64,000 nucleotides of DNA from Phytohabitans flavus (GTDB lineage Bacteria > Actinomycetota > Actinomycetes > Mycobacteriales > Micromonosporaceae): the NCBI RefSeq assembly GCF_011764545.1, contig NZ_AP022870.1, positions 4,014,001-4,078,000 of the forward strand, given 5' to 3'. Shown here one piece after another: positions 26,667 to 36,734 of this stretch. Within the stretch, counting starts at the first letter, position 1, and each line of letters opens with the position of its first letter. Under the pieces are notes generated by a model that was not told where the DNA came from, ran no database searches, and saw nothing but the letters and a program-made list of their open reading frames with translations. A program made the position numbers and the translations under genes.

Positions 26667-29600
26667 ATGGTCTTGCCGCGCGCACTGACGCCGCCAGCTG
26701 ATCCGGACACGCCAGACCCCGCGCCACAGCAGGCGGTTCGCACGTCGCCGCCGCGCCGGCTGGACCGCATCCTGCCGGTCGTGGTGCTCCTCGCGATCGC
26801 CGGCTTCGCCATGATCGGGATCGGGTCGCCGCTGTTCGGCCAGTCGACGTTCGCGTCGACGAACGAGATGGCGGGCACCTCGCCGTACAGCGAGGTGCCC
26901 GAGTTCGCCGACGTCCGGGCGACCAACAACTACCTCGACGACACGTGGGACTCGGCGCTGCCGAACACGATTCTCTTCGCGGACCAGCTGCGCGAGGGCA
27001 ACATCGCGGCGTGGAACCCGTACACGGCGGGTGGGGTGCCGCTCGGCTCGACGCCCAACTACGCGCTGGCGTCGCCGCTGACGGTGCCGTTCTACGTGCT
27101 GCCACTGTGGTACGCGCCCGGCATCGTGAAGCTGCTGGAGATCATCGTCGCGGTCGGCGGCATGTACCTCTTCCTGCGCCGCCTCCGGATCGGCACGGCG
27201 CCGGCGCTCCTCGGCGGTCTTGTCTACGCGAGCAGCGCGTTCATGGTGGTGTGGACGGGGTGGCCGCAGACGCGGGTGGCGGCGTTCATTCCGGCGATCT
27301 TCTGGGCGGTCGAGCTGATCGTGCAGAACAGGCGGCTGCGGGACGCCGCTGTGCTGGCGCTGGCGCTCGCGGCGATGATCTTCGGTGGCTTCCCGGCGGT
27401 CACTGGCTACACGGTCGCCACGGGTGGCCTGTACCTCCTGGTGCGGCTGCTGGCCACGTACTGGGGCAGTGGCGCCAGCTGCTGAGTGGGCTGGGCTTGG
27501 CGGTCGGCGGGGTGGTGGGCGCTGTGCTGCTCACCGCCATCCAGCTCGTGCCGTGGGTCGTGTTCATGAACAGCGCGTACGTGGTGGGGCGCGGCCAGAC
27601 GCCGGGCGACCACCTGGACCTGCCGAGCCTGGTGACGATGATTTCGCCGTGGGCGCTCGGCACCGTCAACCCGTACGGAGACATCTACTGGTACCTGCCG
27701 GACAATCTCGTCGAGTCGATGTCGTACATCGGCGCGGCGTCGCTGGTGCTCGTGGTGAGCGCGGTCGCGATGGCCCGGCGCGGACGGGCCGCACTCCCGC
27801 AGGCCGCCTGGCTCTTCCTGGTCATCTCCACGGCCGTCTGGCTGGTGCTGATCTACGGCGGCGGGTTCCCGCTCAAGGTGGCGCAGAGCCTGCCGTTCCT
27901 GTTCTCGGACAACTTCGTCGGCCGGTCCCGCTGCATCCTGGGCTTCCTGCTGGCGGCGCTGGCCGCGGTGGGGCTTGACCTGCTGCTGCGCCGGCGGGCC
28001 GCGGCGCGGGAGGATGGCCCGGACGCGGCTGACGCAGCGGCTCGGCGGCGCCGGCGCTGGGGGCTGGCGTGGGTGGCGCTCGTCTGGGGCTCCGTCGCGG
28101 CCGCGGGCCTCTTCGTGTTCCAGGACGCGCGGCGGCAGGCGTACCTGGTCGACAAGCTCAGCGGCGGTGGCTCGCCTCGGCTCGACAAGCTGACCAACGA
28201 GTTCGGCCTCGCGGGCTGATCGTGCTGATGGCGCTGGCGTGCGCCGCCGCCCTCTGGTGGCAGGGTGGCCGCGAGGACGGCCGGGGCGGTCGGCTGCGGC
28301 TCGTGGCGGCTGCCGTGCTGCCGGTGCTGGTCGCCGGGCAGGCGCTCTACTTCGTGGTGCCGTACTGGCCGCGTTCGCCCAAGAGCACGTTCTACCCCGT
28401 GACGGACGTGCACACGTTCCTCGGCACGCACGAGGGCACGGACCGCTTCGCGAGCCTGCACGGCTCGATGACGCGCAGTGTCGAGTCGGCGTACGAGCTG
28501 CGGGCCGCGACCGGCCACACGTTCGCCAGCCGGGAGTACGGCGAGCTGATCCGGTCGACCGGGGGAAGGGAGCGGCCTCCTCCACGACCATCGCGGTCGC
28601 GGGCGGGATGAATTTCGCCACGAGCCCGACGCTCGACCGCATGTCCATCCGGTACGGCGTCTCGACGCTCGACTCCCCGGTGCCCGGCGCGCCGCGGCCC
28701 GCTCCCGCCACGACCGGCGTGACCACGCTAATGCCCGAGACACCGGTGACCCTGCCGGTGCCGGGCACGGGGCCGATCCGGGCCGTACAGCTCCAGCCGG
28801 CGGAAGACCTGCGCTGGGCACCGACCGAGCGCCTCGAGGCGGTGCTCACGGACGAGACCGGGCGTGAGGTGGCCCGGACCGACCGGCGGATCGACCGTAC
28901 GAACACGACGCGGCCGACGACCATCCCACTCGCCGCAGAGGGTGTGGCACCGGACGCGCGGCTCTCCGTCAAGATCACCGTGCACGCGAGCCAGGGCATC
29001 AAGGTGAACGCGGTGGGCAACGCCCCCGCCCTGGCCGCGGTCGGCGCGCAGGACGATGGGCTCAAGATGGCGTTCGTCGGTGACGCGACGGTCATCGAGC
29101 GCACCAAGGCACTCCCCCGCGCCCGCTGGGCCAGCACCGCTGTGGTGGAGCCGGACGGGGCGCGCCGGATGGAGCTGCTGCGGAGCGGCACGCTCACCGC
29201 CGACCAGGTGGTGCTGGATCACCGGCCGAGATCCGAGGCCGCCGGCGGCACGGGCGACGTCAAGATCACGGAAGAGGGTACCGACGCCACGGAGGTCACG
29301 GTGACCGCCCGCGGCTCCGGCTACCTGGTGCTGACCGACCCGATCCAGACCGGCTGGACGGTCACGGTCGACGGCACCCCGGCCACGCTGCTCAACGCCG
29401 ACCACGCGTTCGTCGCGGTCGAGATTCCGGACGGCAGCCACACGGTACGGTTCCAGTACTCCAGCCCGGGCGGCGGCATCGGCGGCTGGCTAAGCCTCGC
29501 GGCCGCGCTCGCGATCGTCGCAGTGCTGGTGGGCGGTGCCGTGCGGGACCGTCGCCGCCGGGCACTACGCTCATCGGGTCCGGTCCCTACCGATCTGTGA
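26667..29600 (+). CDS. YfhO-type membrane glycosyltransferase, paralogue 1 (three frameshifts here)
   Basis: About 978 residues once one base is added in each of the runs at 27463-27466, 28213-28215 and 28561-28565; all four segments then align end to end with the intact paralogue at 40558-43443. Shared landmarks: YLDDTWDSALPNTILFADQL, AAWNPYTAGGVPLGS, LLGGLVYASSAFMVVWTGWP, NLVESMSYIGAASLVLVV and a C-terminal beta-rich lumenal domain ending before a last membrane segment. YfhO proteins are GT-C enzymes; B. subtilis YfhO adds sugar to lipoteichoic acid from a lipid carrier on the outer face. Followed after 14 bp by an LPG-synthase-like gene. Confidence 0.85.
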
Positions 29601-29614
29601 GTTGAGCCGAGCCC

Positions 29615-30579
29615 ATGACCGTCCGTGATGACGTACCCGAATCTGCCCCGGCGCAGCCGAAACCGGCGAGTTCGTGGCGGACCCGGCTGCGCACCGTGGT
29701 GCTGGTCATCGTGCTGGTCGCGGCGGCCGCGGCCATCGCGCGCAACTGGCGGGAGCTGGTCGAGGCGCTGGGCGAGCTGTCCCCGTGGGCGGTGGTCGCG
29801 GCGAGCCCGTTCTCGCTCGCCGCGATGATCATCAGCCTCTTCACGTGGCGCTCGCTGATGGCCGACTTCGGCGCCCCGCTCCGACGCGGCGACGCCGCCC
29901 GGATCTTCTACCTGAGCCAGCTCGGCAAGTACATCCCTGGCTCGATCTGGTCGATGATCAGCCAGGCGGAGCTCGCCCGCGACCTGCACGTGCCGCGCCG
30001 CACCACGCTCACGGTCGGCGTGCTCACGATCGTCATCGCGCAGGGCATCGGCCTGCCACTGGCGATCGTGACGCTGCCGTTCGCCGCCCCCAACGCCGCC
30101 GAGCGGTACTGGTGGATCGCGCTCGTCGCGCCGCTCTTCCTGGCGGTGCTGCACCCGAAGCTGCTCACCTGGCTCCTGAACAAGGTCCTGCGGCTTGTCC
30201 GCCGCCCCCGCTCGACCACCCGCCGTCGTGGCGCGGGCTGCTCCGCACGGCGGCACTCCAGGCCGGCGTGTGGCTGATGTTCGGGCTGAGCGCCTGGATC
30301 CTCGTGATCGGCCTCGGCGGCTCGCCAGCCGAGGCGCTACCCGCCGCGATCGGCGGCTACGCGCTCGCCCACTGCGTCGGACTGCTCGCGGTGGGGCTGC
30401 CGGCCGGCGCCGGCGTGCGGGACCTGGCCCTGGCGGCGGCACTCTCGTCGGTGCTGTCCGCACCACAGGCACTCGTGGTCGCACTGGTGGCCCGCATGAT
30501 CATCACCGTCGTGGACCTACTGCTCGCCGCGATCCAGATCCGCCGCCGCACCAGCTCCCCCGCCAACGCCCCCGCCTGA
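29615..30579 (+). CDS. Lysylphosphatidylglycerol-synthase-TM-like membrane protein (frameshifted here)
   Basis: About 321 residues after adding a C to the run at 30205-30209. It has about eight membrane segments and the family signature FYLSQLGKYIPGSIWSMISQAELAR plus, near the C-terminus, GLPAGAGVRDLALAAALS. This domain family (also called UPF0104) includes the flippase half of MprF, so movement of a lipid or lipid-linked sugar across the membrane is the most likely role. Close relative of the protein at 37517-38491. Partner of the YfhO gene just upstream. Confidence 0.85.
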
Positions 30580-30642
30580 CCGCCGTTACCGACCCGGCCT
30601 CGCTGCCGGCGGCACGGGCGGACCGGAAGAACTCTGGATCTA

Positions 30643-30804
30643 GGGCCTGTTTCAAAATCCTTGCCGGGCTGCGCCGGGCCCAGACGACGACCGGCGGCGC
30701 CGGGCGTAAGGCCGCATACAACACCGGTATGCGACCTTGCGCCCGACTTGCCGGATCGCCGCCTGGATCCCGGCTCGCCTCGACAATCCTTTTGAAACAG
30801 GCCC
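30643..30804 (-). mobile_element. MITE-like element, family A, copy 2 (162 bp)
   Basis: Ends are a perfect 15-bp inverted repeat, GGGCCTGTTTCAAAA and its complement, flanked by TA on both sides (or by CTAG if the outer G/C are counted as target). Its reverse complement matches copy 1 at 4651-4886 except for about 75 bp missing from the middle and a few substitutions. It encodes no transposase. Confidence 0.8.
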
Positions 30805-30841
30805 TAGTCGACTGCTACCAGGGCGACACAAAGTCGACTAG
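30804..30841. repeat. 10-bp perfect inverted repeat abutting the MITE
   Basis: CTAGTCGACT at 30804-30813 and its complement AGTCGACTAG at 30832-30841 enclose 18 bp. The first base is shared with the MITE end. The words GATCTAG just left of the MITE and CTAGATC just right of this repeat are also complementary, so the whole block 30638-30844 has nested symmetry. Confidence 0.7.
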
Positions 30842-30952
30842 ATCTCGCGGGCTTGGCCACAGCGACACCTTGGGTGGGCGCTTTGGCTGGTTTGTCCGCA
30901 CGCCGCAGGCTTCCAAATCGGGTGCTGCCGGCCGCACGGCGGCCGTCGACAC

Positions 30953-31069
30953 CTGGTTCCCTTGATCAGCGCTGCGGCCGGGCATCATCTGGCAGATCGT
31001 GGTACTTAGCTGCCCCTCTGGGGACAGTTAGGTACCACGATCGCTGATGGGCTCCGACGATCAAGGGGA
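30953..31069 (+). repeat. Intergenic double-hairpin repeat family B, copy 1
   Basis: Outer arms CCCTTGATC (30959-30967) and GATCAAGGG (31059-31067) enclose an inner, almost perfect hairpin, GATCGTGGTAC at 30995-31005 pairing with GTACCACGATC at 31032-31042 and continuing to a CCCC/GGGG stem. The second copy is at 57701-57828. No coding sequence is seen. The stretch 31070-31277 that follows holds no recognisable gene. Confidence 0.75.
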
Positions 31070-31277
31070 CACAGGTCACCGCGGGCGGAAGCGGGTCGGC
31101 ATCAGCCCGAGCAGAGGGCCGAGAACCAGTCGAAGGGTTCAAAACGGACGCGCAAATGTGGACAAGACGCAGGGCGGGGCGCGGGGCGCCAAGCAAGCGA
31201 GTAACCCCAGGCGTGGTCCGGCGCCGGCACCGTAGGCGGGGCCGGCGGCGGCCGAAGGCCGGGGTTGGGTGTGGGGC

Positions 31278-31337
31278 GCGGAGGGTGAGGCCGCGGGAGC
31301 AGCGGTCTGGAGCCCGGCGGACGTCGCGGTAGCTCAG
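31278..31337 (-). repeat. Intergenic repeat family C, copy 2
   Basis: On the minus strand it starts CTGAGCTACCGCGACGTCC, 3 bp after the stop of the SMR-type gene, and ends in CCTCACCCTCCGC. Similarity to copies 3 and 4 continues outward into CCCCGGCC. It has the same orientation relative to the preceding gene as copies 3 and 4. Confidence 0.8.
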
Positions 31338-31340
31338 AGG

Positions 31341-31808
31341 TTATGTGGGTTTTGTGACGACCACGATGACCAGGCCGCCCACCACGCACAGCGTGCCCAC
31401 CCAGGTCCAGATGTTGGCACGCTCGTCGAGCAGTACCACGCTGGCGGTCAGGATGGCCAGGTACCCCAGCGCGTTGAACGGGTAGGCGATGCTCAGCGGC
31501 AGGCGGCTGAGGGTGGTCAGCCAGGCCAGTGCGGAGATCGCGAATACGGTGAGGCCGAGCAGCACCCATGGTGAGGTGGCCGCGTTGATGGCCAGGCTGC
31601 CCTTGCCGGCAGTGGCCTTCTCCGTTGCCAACTGCATGCCGTGCTTGAGCAGAACCTGACCTGTGGCGGCGGTGGCCACTGCGAAGAGCAGCAGTGACAG
31701 GCTCGCGGCGGTCAATTTACGCCTCCTGGCGGGACGGGGCGGGTCGGCGGGGTCGACGACGGGCGCGCGCTGGCCCTCAACCGTGGACAAGCTGGGCCTC
31801 CTCGGCAT
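31341..31808 (-). CDS. SMR/EamA-type small membrane carrier
   Basis: A 155-residue protein with a basic 30-residue N-terminus and four membrane segments, including VATAATGQVLLKHGM, the first SMR helix, and LSRLPLSIAYPFNALGYLAIL. This matches the small multidrug resistance fold and most closely the ArnE/ArnF-like members that flip polyprenyl-phosphate sugars. Last gene of the long minus-strand glycan array; it overlaps the GT2-methyltransferase gene by 32 bp. A role in flipping the product of one of the GT2 enzymes is inferred from context. Confidence 0.8.
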   Translation of the reverse strand: MPRRPSLSTVEGQRAPVVDPADPPRPARRRKLTAASLSLLLFAVATAATGQVLLKHGMQLATEKATAGKGSLAINAATSPWVLLGLTVFAISALAWLTTLSRLPLSIAYPFNALGYLAILTASVVLLDERANIWTWVGTLCVVGGLVIVVVTKPT

Positions 31809-33243
31809 GCGGCGTCAAACGCATGATGAACTGGTAGCCGAAGAAGGTCGGGCGCAGCTTGACAAGTCCGCGGTCGACGCGGCGCAGCAGCCGGAGCCGG
31901 CGGCCGTCCATCTCGGATACGACGCCGAGCGGCAGGCCGGTGGTGCGCTCCTCCACCACGTCGAAGCCGGACTGCCGCACCAGGCGGCGCAGCGTCGAGC
32001 GGGTGAAGAAGCGCAGGTGGGTGTCGTCGAGGATGCCTCGCCGGTCGTAGCCGAACATGCCGAAGGTGGTCCGGGTGCGCGGGTACCAGTGGCCGAAGTT
32101 GGGCACCGACAGCAGCACCTGGCCGCCGGGGCGGAGCACCCGCTGCATCTCGCGCAGCGCGGCGCCGGGGCGGGCCACGTGCTCGATGATGTCGCCGGCG
32201 ATCACCACGTCGAAGCCGGTGCCGACCTCGGCCGGGATGCCGTACTGCAAGTCGACCTGGTGGAAGGCGTCGGTCCGCTCGCGGACGGACGGCACCTCGA
32301 TGTAGTCGATGCCGGTGACGTGGTGCCCGGCCGCCCGCATGAACTCGGCGAGCCGCCCGCCGGAGCAGCCCACGTCGAGCACCCGCGACGGCGGCGCGGC
32401 CGAGAGCATGTCGAGGAGCTGGGCGTGGGAGGTACCGTCGCCGTCCTTGAACGCGTACTCGTCGGGCGAGGCCACCCAGTTGGACGTGCCGAAGCCCTTG
32501 CTGGCGAACCGGTACTCGATGACGTCCTTGATGACGTCCTTGGCGTACCGCATCCCGTTGACGTAGCAGATCTCGTCGCCGTAGTACGTCGGGATCGGGA
32601 TCTCCACGATCCGCTTTCCGGCGTGCACGAGCTGGATGATGATCTGGGTGTCGAAGTCGAAGTCGTCGGTGTTGTTCTGCAACGGGATCTCGGTGAGCGC
32701 CCGCACACTGTAGGCCCGGTAACCGGAGTGGAACTCGGTCAGGTTGGTGCCGAGCATGCGGTTTTCGACCTTGGTCAGGATCCGGTTGCCGACCAGCTTG
32801 TAGAGCGGCATGCCGCCCTTCCGGGCCGCGCCCTTCTCCATCATGCGGGAGCCGAAGACCGCGTCGGCCTCGCCGTTGACCAGCGGCGCGACCATCTCGG
32901 GAAGCATCTCCGGGGCGTACTGGCCGTCGCCGTGCAGCAGCACGATGATGTCCAGCCCGCGCTCGATGGCGAGCTTGTACCCGGCCTTCTGGTTGCCGCC
33001 ATACCCCAGGTTTTTGGGGTGCCGCATAACTATCGTCTTGACCAGGTGGTTGCGCTCGGCCCAGCTCTGCCCTTCGAGGTGGGTGTCGTCGTGACTGGCG
33101 TCGTCGAGCACGAGAATCTCGGCGATCTTGTCGCGGAAGTCCACCGGGATGCGGTCAAGCGTCTTCGCCAAGGTGGTCGAGGCGTTGTAGGCAACCACGA
33201 GGATGCCGATGCGTGGGTACCCCGAGGAAGTGTTCGACACCAA
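31777..33243 (-). CDS. Fused GT2 glycosyltransferase and SAM methyltransferase
   Basis: A 488-residue two-domain protein. Residues about 10-250 are a DPM1-like GT2 domain: GILVVAYNASTTLAKTL, ILVLDDASHDDT, MRHPKNLGYGGNQKAGY and VLLHGDGQYAPE (the DxD region reads DGQ). Residues about 280-430 are a class I methyltransferase with SRVLDVGCSGGRLAEFM (SAM loop), VIAGDIIEHVARPG and GGQVLLSVPNFGHW. It may make a polyprenyl-phosphate sugar and methylate a sugar or carrier in the same pathway. No membrane segments are seen. Natural fusion: both domains are in one uninterrupted frame. Confidence 0.9.
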   Translation of the reverse strand: MVSNTSSGYPRIGILVVAYNASTTLAKTLDRIPVDFRDKIAEILVLDDASHDDTHLEGQSWAERNHLVKTIVMRHPKNLGYGGNQKAGYKLAIERGLDIIVLLHGDGQYAPEMLPEMVAPLVNGEADAVFGSRMMEKGAARKGGMPLYKLVGNRILTKVENRMLGTNLTEFHSGYRAYSVRALTEIPLQNNTDDFDFDTQIIIQLVHAGKRIVEIPIPTYYGDEICYVNGMRYAKDVIKDVIEYRFASKGFGTSNWVASPDEYAFKDGDGTSHAQLLDMLSAAPPSRVLDVGCSGGRLAEFMRAAGHHVTGIDYIEVPSVRERTDAFHQVDLQYGIPAEVGTGFDVVIAGDIIEHVARPGAALREMQRVLRPGGQVLLSVPNFGHWYPRTRTTFGMFGYDRRGILDDTHLRFFTRSTLRRLVRQSGFDVVEERTTGLPLGVVSEMDGRRLRLLRRVDRGLVKLRPTFFGYQFIMRLTPHAEEAQLVHG

Positions 33244-33249
33244 CTTCTC

Positions 33250-34580
33250 CTAGCTGAGGACGGTGAGGGAGTCGTCGTTGGCCGGACCGCCCGGATCACC
33301 AGGGCGGGGCCGGCGCAGGAGCAGTAGGCCGGCGACCACCACGGCGGCGAGTGCCAGCCAGATAGAGACGGCCAGGACGTACGGTCGGGTTGTCGCGATG
33401 GGGAACGCCCTCGCGACGTCCCATTCCCAGGGGTAGGGATTGCCGTTCCACGTCCCGTAGATCAGGATCAGGAACACGCTCGAGAGCGCGTTGTAGACGG
33501 TGGCCAGCCAGACGTTCACCAGGTACGCGGCGGCCAGCGGCCAGACCAGGTACTGCATGCCGAACGCGGGGCTGAGCAGCAGGAACAGCCCGAACGCCAC
33601 GCCGACCGCGGGGCCCAGTGCGGCGGGCCGGCGCCACACCATCAGCACCGGCAGCACGGCGCAGAGCAGCAGTGCGATGAAGCGGCCCGGGCCGACGAGG
33701 AAGTCGGTGAAGCCCTCGGGCAGCTCGAGCCACTCGACGAACTTGACCAGGCCCCACTCGCGGATGTCGATGCCCTGGTAGCCCAGCACGTTGTCGCTGA
33801 AGTCGCGCCAGTGGGTCAGCAGGACTGGCCCCCAGAGCGCCGCCATGACCACCCCGGACGCGGCGAGGAACGCGACCGCGCGGCGCCAGCCGGATCGGAA
33901 CGCGACAAGCAGCAGCACCGGCAGCAGCATGACCGGCACGAGCTTGACGCTGACCGCGGCCGCGTACGACACGCCGGCGAACGCTGCCGTGAGCGGCGAG
34001 CGGTACGCGACGAGCAGGAAGGCGGACAGCAGCGTGAACATCACGAAGACCGGGTCGGTGTTGCCGTGGAACCCGGAGACGATGATGAGCACGGGGCTGA
34101 GGGCGACGAGCAATCCGGCAACCGTGGCGTGGGCCAGCCCGTGCCAGCGGCGCACAAGCTCGAAGACGAGGACGGCGGTGACCACGTCGGCGAGGGTGGC
34201 CGGCACCCGGATCAGGAATGGGACGTCGCCGATCCCGTGAAAGTCGAGCCAACTAATCAGTTGCAGCAGGTAACTGGTCAGTGGCGGATGGTTGTAGAGC
34301 GCGCCATTGAACTCAAGACCATAGATGCCGATCGGCCCGTGATCGCGGACCGCGTCCGTGAAGCGGAGCCAGTAGCGGACGTCGTTGGTCCCGAATGTGT
34401 TGGCGGCGAACAGGAATTTGATCACCGTGACGCCGGCGACGACCCCGAGCACGAGCAGCCTCATGCCGCCGGTCAGCGAAAGACCTTTCCGGCGACCGTC
34501 TGGCGCCGGCGTGGCGGCCTCGGCGTCCTTGTCGCGCTGTTGCGCGAGCGGCGCCGAGAATTCCCCGTGGACACACTCAT
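33250..34580 (-). CDS. GT-C family membrane glycosyltransferase (frameshifted here)
   Basis: About 443 residues with one C added to the run at 34563-34566, which joins MSVSTG to EFSAPLAQQRDKDAE and the membrane part. Without the repair an internal ATG at 34464 would be used. About ten membrane segments. The first lumenal loop has FGTNDVRYWLRFTDAVRDHG, an acidic loop typical of GT-C enzymes, and LEFNGALYNHPPLTSYLL. C-terminal residues are hydrophilic. It should take sugar from a lipid-phosphate donor on the outer side; acceptor unknown. Confidence 0.8.
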
Positions 34581-34764
34581 TTAGTGATCAACCCCCGAAG
34601 GAGACGGCGTCAGCGCCTCCAGGTGAATTCTCGACATGGGAGTCAAGCCTGAGCACCGAAAGTGAATCCGGAGGATCACGAGCACCGCCGTACCGTATCG
34701 GTTAGCAACTGCCCGTGCTACCCCGGCCTTCGTGCTATAAAACCGGACCGTTTCGCCGACGTCT

Positions 34765-35519
34765 TCAGGCGGCGGGGCGGCGGGCCACCGCGACAAGTCC
34801 GGGACCCTTGCGCGGCGAGAAGCTCTGGAGCGCGGTGAACGGCGTAATGCCGACCTTGACCGCGAGACCGGTCAGGCGCGCGCCTGGCTGGAGCACCCGG
34901 CCGGAGCCGGCGGTGCGCTCCTCGACGCTGCTCTCCGCGACCTCGCTGCTGCGCCGGACGGCCAGCCGGTCCCGGATGCCGTCCAGGGCGTAGCCGAGCG
35001 GCCACGCGTAGTGACGCAACGTGATGTCGACGGCGCCCGCCTTGGCCAGGCGCTCGCCGAGCTGCTCCGAGCTGTACCTCCGGTAGTGGCCCACGTGCTC
35101 GTCCCAGGGGCCGAACCGCTCCGGGTCGGCGGGGACGGAGAGCACCAGGTGCCCGCCGGGACGCACCAGCGGCAGCCACTCCTCCAGCGCGCCGGCGTCG
35201 TCCTCCAGGTGCTCGAGCACCTCGAACGCGCACGCCATGTCATACGTCCCCGGGTCGGGCGCCTTGAGGTGGTCGCCGTGCACGACGGTGCCGCCGGCGG
35301 GCGTGATCCACTCATGGGCCGCCTGCCACGACGTCTCGTCCGGCTCGACAGCTGTATAGGTGCCCATCCGGGCCAGCCGTGCCCCGAATCCACCTCGGCC
35401 GCAGCCGAGCTCGAGGATCGTCGACGGGGCGATCCTCCGCACGGCACTGCGGACCACCGCCCAGCGCAGGGCGGCGCGGGGGCGAGCGGGGGAGGGCGGT
35501 CGGGCTCATCGGTGTCCAT
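34765..35519 (-). CDS. Class I SAM-dependent methyltransferase (frameshifted near start)
   Basis: About 251 residues when one base is added to a C run (minus strand) at 35478-35482; the N-terminus then reads MDTDEPDRPPPLAP followed by RAALRWAVVRSAVRRIAP. Motif I is ILELGCGRGGFGARLA, followed by ACAFEVLEHLEDDAGALEEW and GGHLVLSVPADPERFG. A second start, ATG overlapping the GT4 stop as ATGA, would need two added bases. Substrate unknown, but position within the glycan array suggests a sugar or lipid acceptor. About 180 bp separate it from the next gene downstream. Confidence 0.8.
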
Positions 35520-36647
35520 ACTCCAGATGGTCGACGGATCGGCGGAGCTGCTGAACGACGGCGGCGGGACGGAACCGCTCGGCAGCGTACATCTGGCCGC
35601 TCGTCTTGAGCTTTGCCAACCGGTCCCGGTCGTCAGCCAGGGAGCGTAGAGCGTCGGCCAAGGCACCCGCGTCACCGGGGGGCACCAATACGGCCGAGCC
35701 CTCCAGCGCGGCGCGCTGCGGCGCGGTGTCCGAGGTGACGACCACGCAACCGGCCGCGAGCCCCTGGTAGACCTTTGTCGGCACGACCCGCTGCGCCTTG
35801 TCGGTGGTGCCGAAGATGCCGAGGCTGACGTCGTGCCCGGCGACCAGGTCGGGCAGCCGCACGCCCGGCACCCAGTCGAGCCAGGTCACCCGGGGTTGGG
35901 CTTGGCCAGCTCCCGGCACCGCTCGTAGTCCTGCCCGGTGCCGACCATCGTGAACGCGATGCGGTCGTCACTGGCCAGCTCGGCGATCGCCTCGCCGATC
36001 GTCGCGGTGCCGTGCAGCGGGGTGAAGAGCCCGACGAAAATCACCTGGAGGGGTGTGCCTGGGTCGTGGGGGGTCTCGAGGTCGGGCTCGTGGGCGGCGC
36101 CGGCCTCGAACCAGACCTCGCCCGCGCCGACCGGGACGACCACGGCCCGCTCGGCGGCGTCGGCCGGCAGTGTCGCGCCCTGCTCAAGGGTGTCGATCAC
36201 GACCACGTCCGCGCGGCGCAGCGCGCTGCGGTCGATCCAGCGCATCAGCTTGGCCTTGACCCCGCCGCTCCCTGCCAGCGCCCGGTCCTCGGCGGTGCCG
36301 GCGGCGGAGACGAGGTGGTCCAGCGCGATCGGGGTGCCTCGGAAGAGCCGGCGGGCCAGCCGCACGTCGAAGTGCCCGAGGTAACCGACGAGCACGGCGT
36401 CGGGCGGTGTGCTCCGGCGCTCGCGCCGCGCGGCGACCGCCAGGCGGGACCAGCAGGTGGCGAGCCGCCAGGCGAGCAGCGGGAGGCGCCACGGCTGGCG
36501 GAGCATGGCCACGCGCGCGGCCGTGGATAGGCGCAGCGGCGCGTTGACCTCGACGACCTCGTCGCCGCTGGCACGTAACCCCTCGATCAGGACGGCCACC
36601 CGAGGGTGGCGTTCCACGTCGAATGTCCCGAAAGCCAGCCAGCGCAT
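35506..36647 (-). CDS. GT4-type glycosyltransferase (frameshifted here)
   Basis: About 380 residues once one base is added to the run at 35892-35895, joining RELAKPNP to RVTWLDWVPGVRLPDL. GT-B fold with a late donor-binding segment GIFGTTDKAQRVVPTKVYQGLAAGC, where the usual E-x7-E appears altered (T-K-V-Y-Q-G). The N-terminal LAFGTFDVERHPRVAVL and VEVNAPLRLSTAARV belong to the acceptor domain. Likely transfers a nucleotide-sugar residue to a lipid-linked glycan in the cytoplasm. The methyltransferase starts inside its last codons. Confidence 0.82.
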
Positions 36648-36734
36648 CCGCGAAGCGTACCGGACACCTTTGGCACGACGGTGCCCCCGTGGCCCGCCTC
36701 GCCACATGGCGCGATCAATGCCACGGGCGTCACA

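Noticed and set aside
31260..31340. Repeat family C as a short coding sequence (the words EGEAAGAAV appear in several copies)
   Set aside because: The shared peptide follows from DNA identity; copies lack starts and ribosome sites, and one reading is in the 3' region of an opposite gene.
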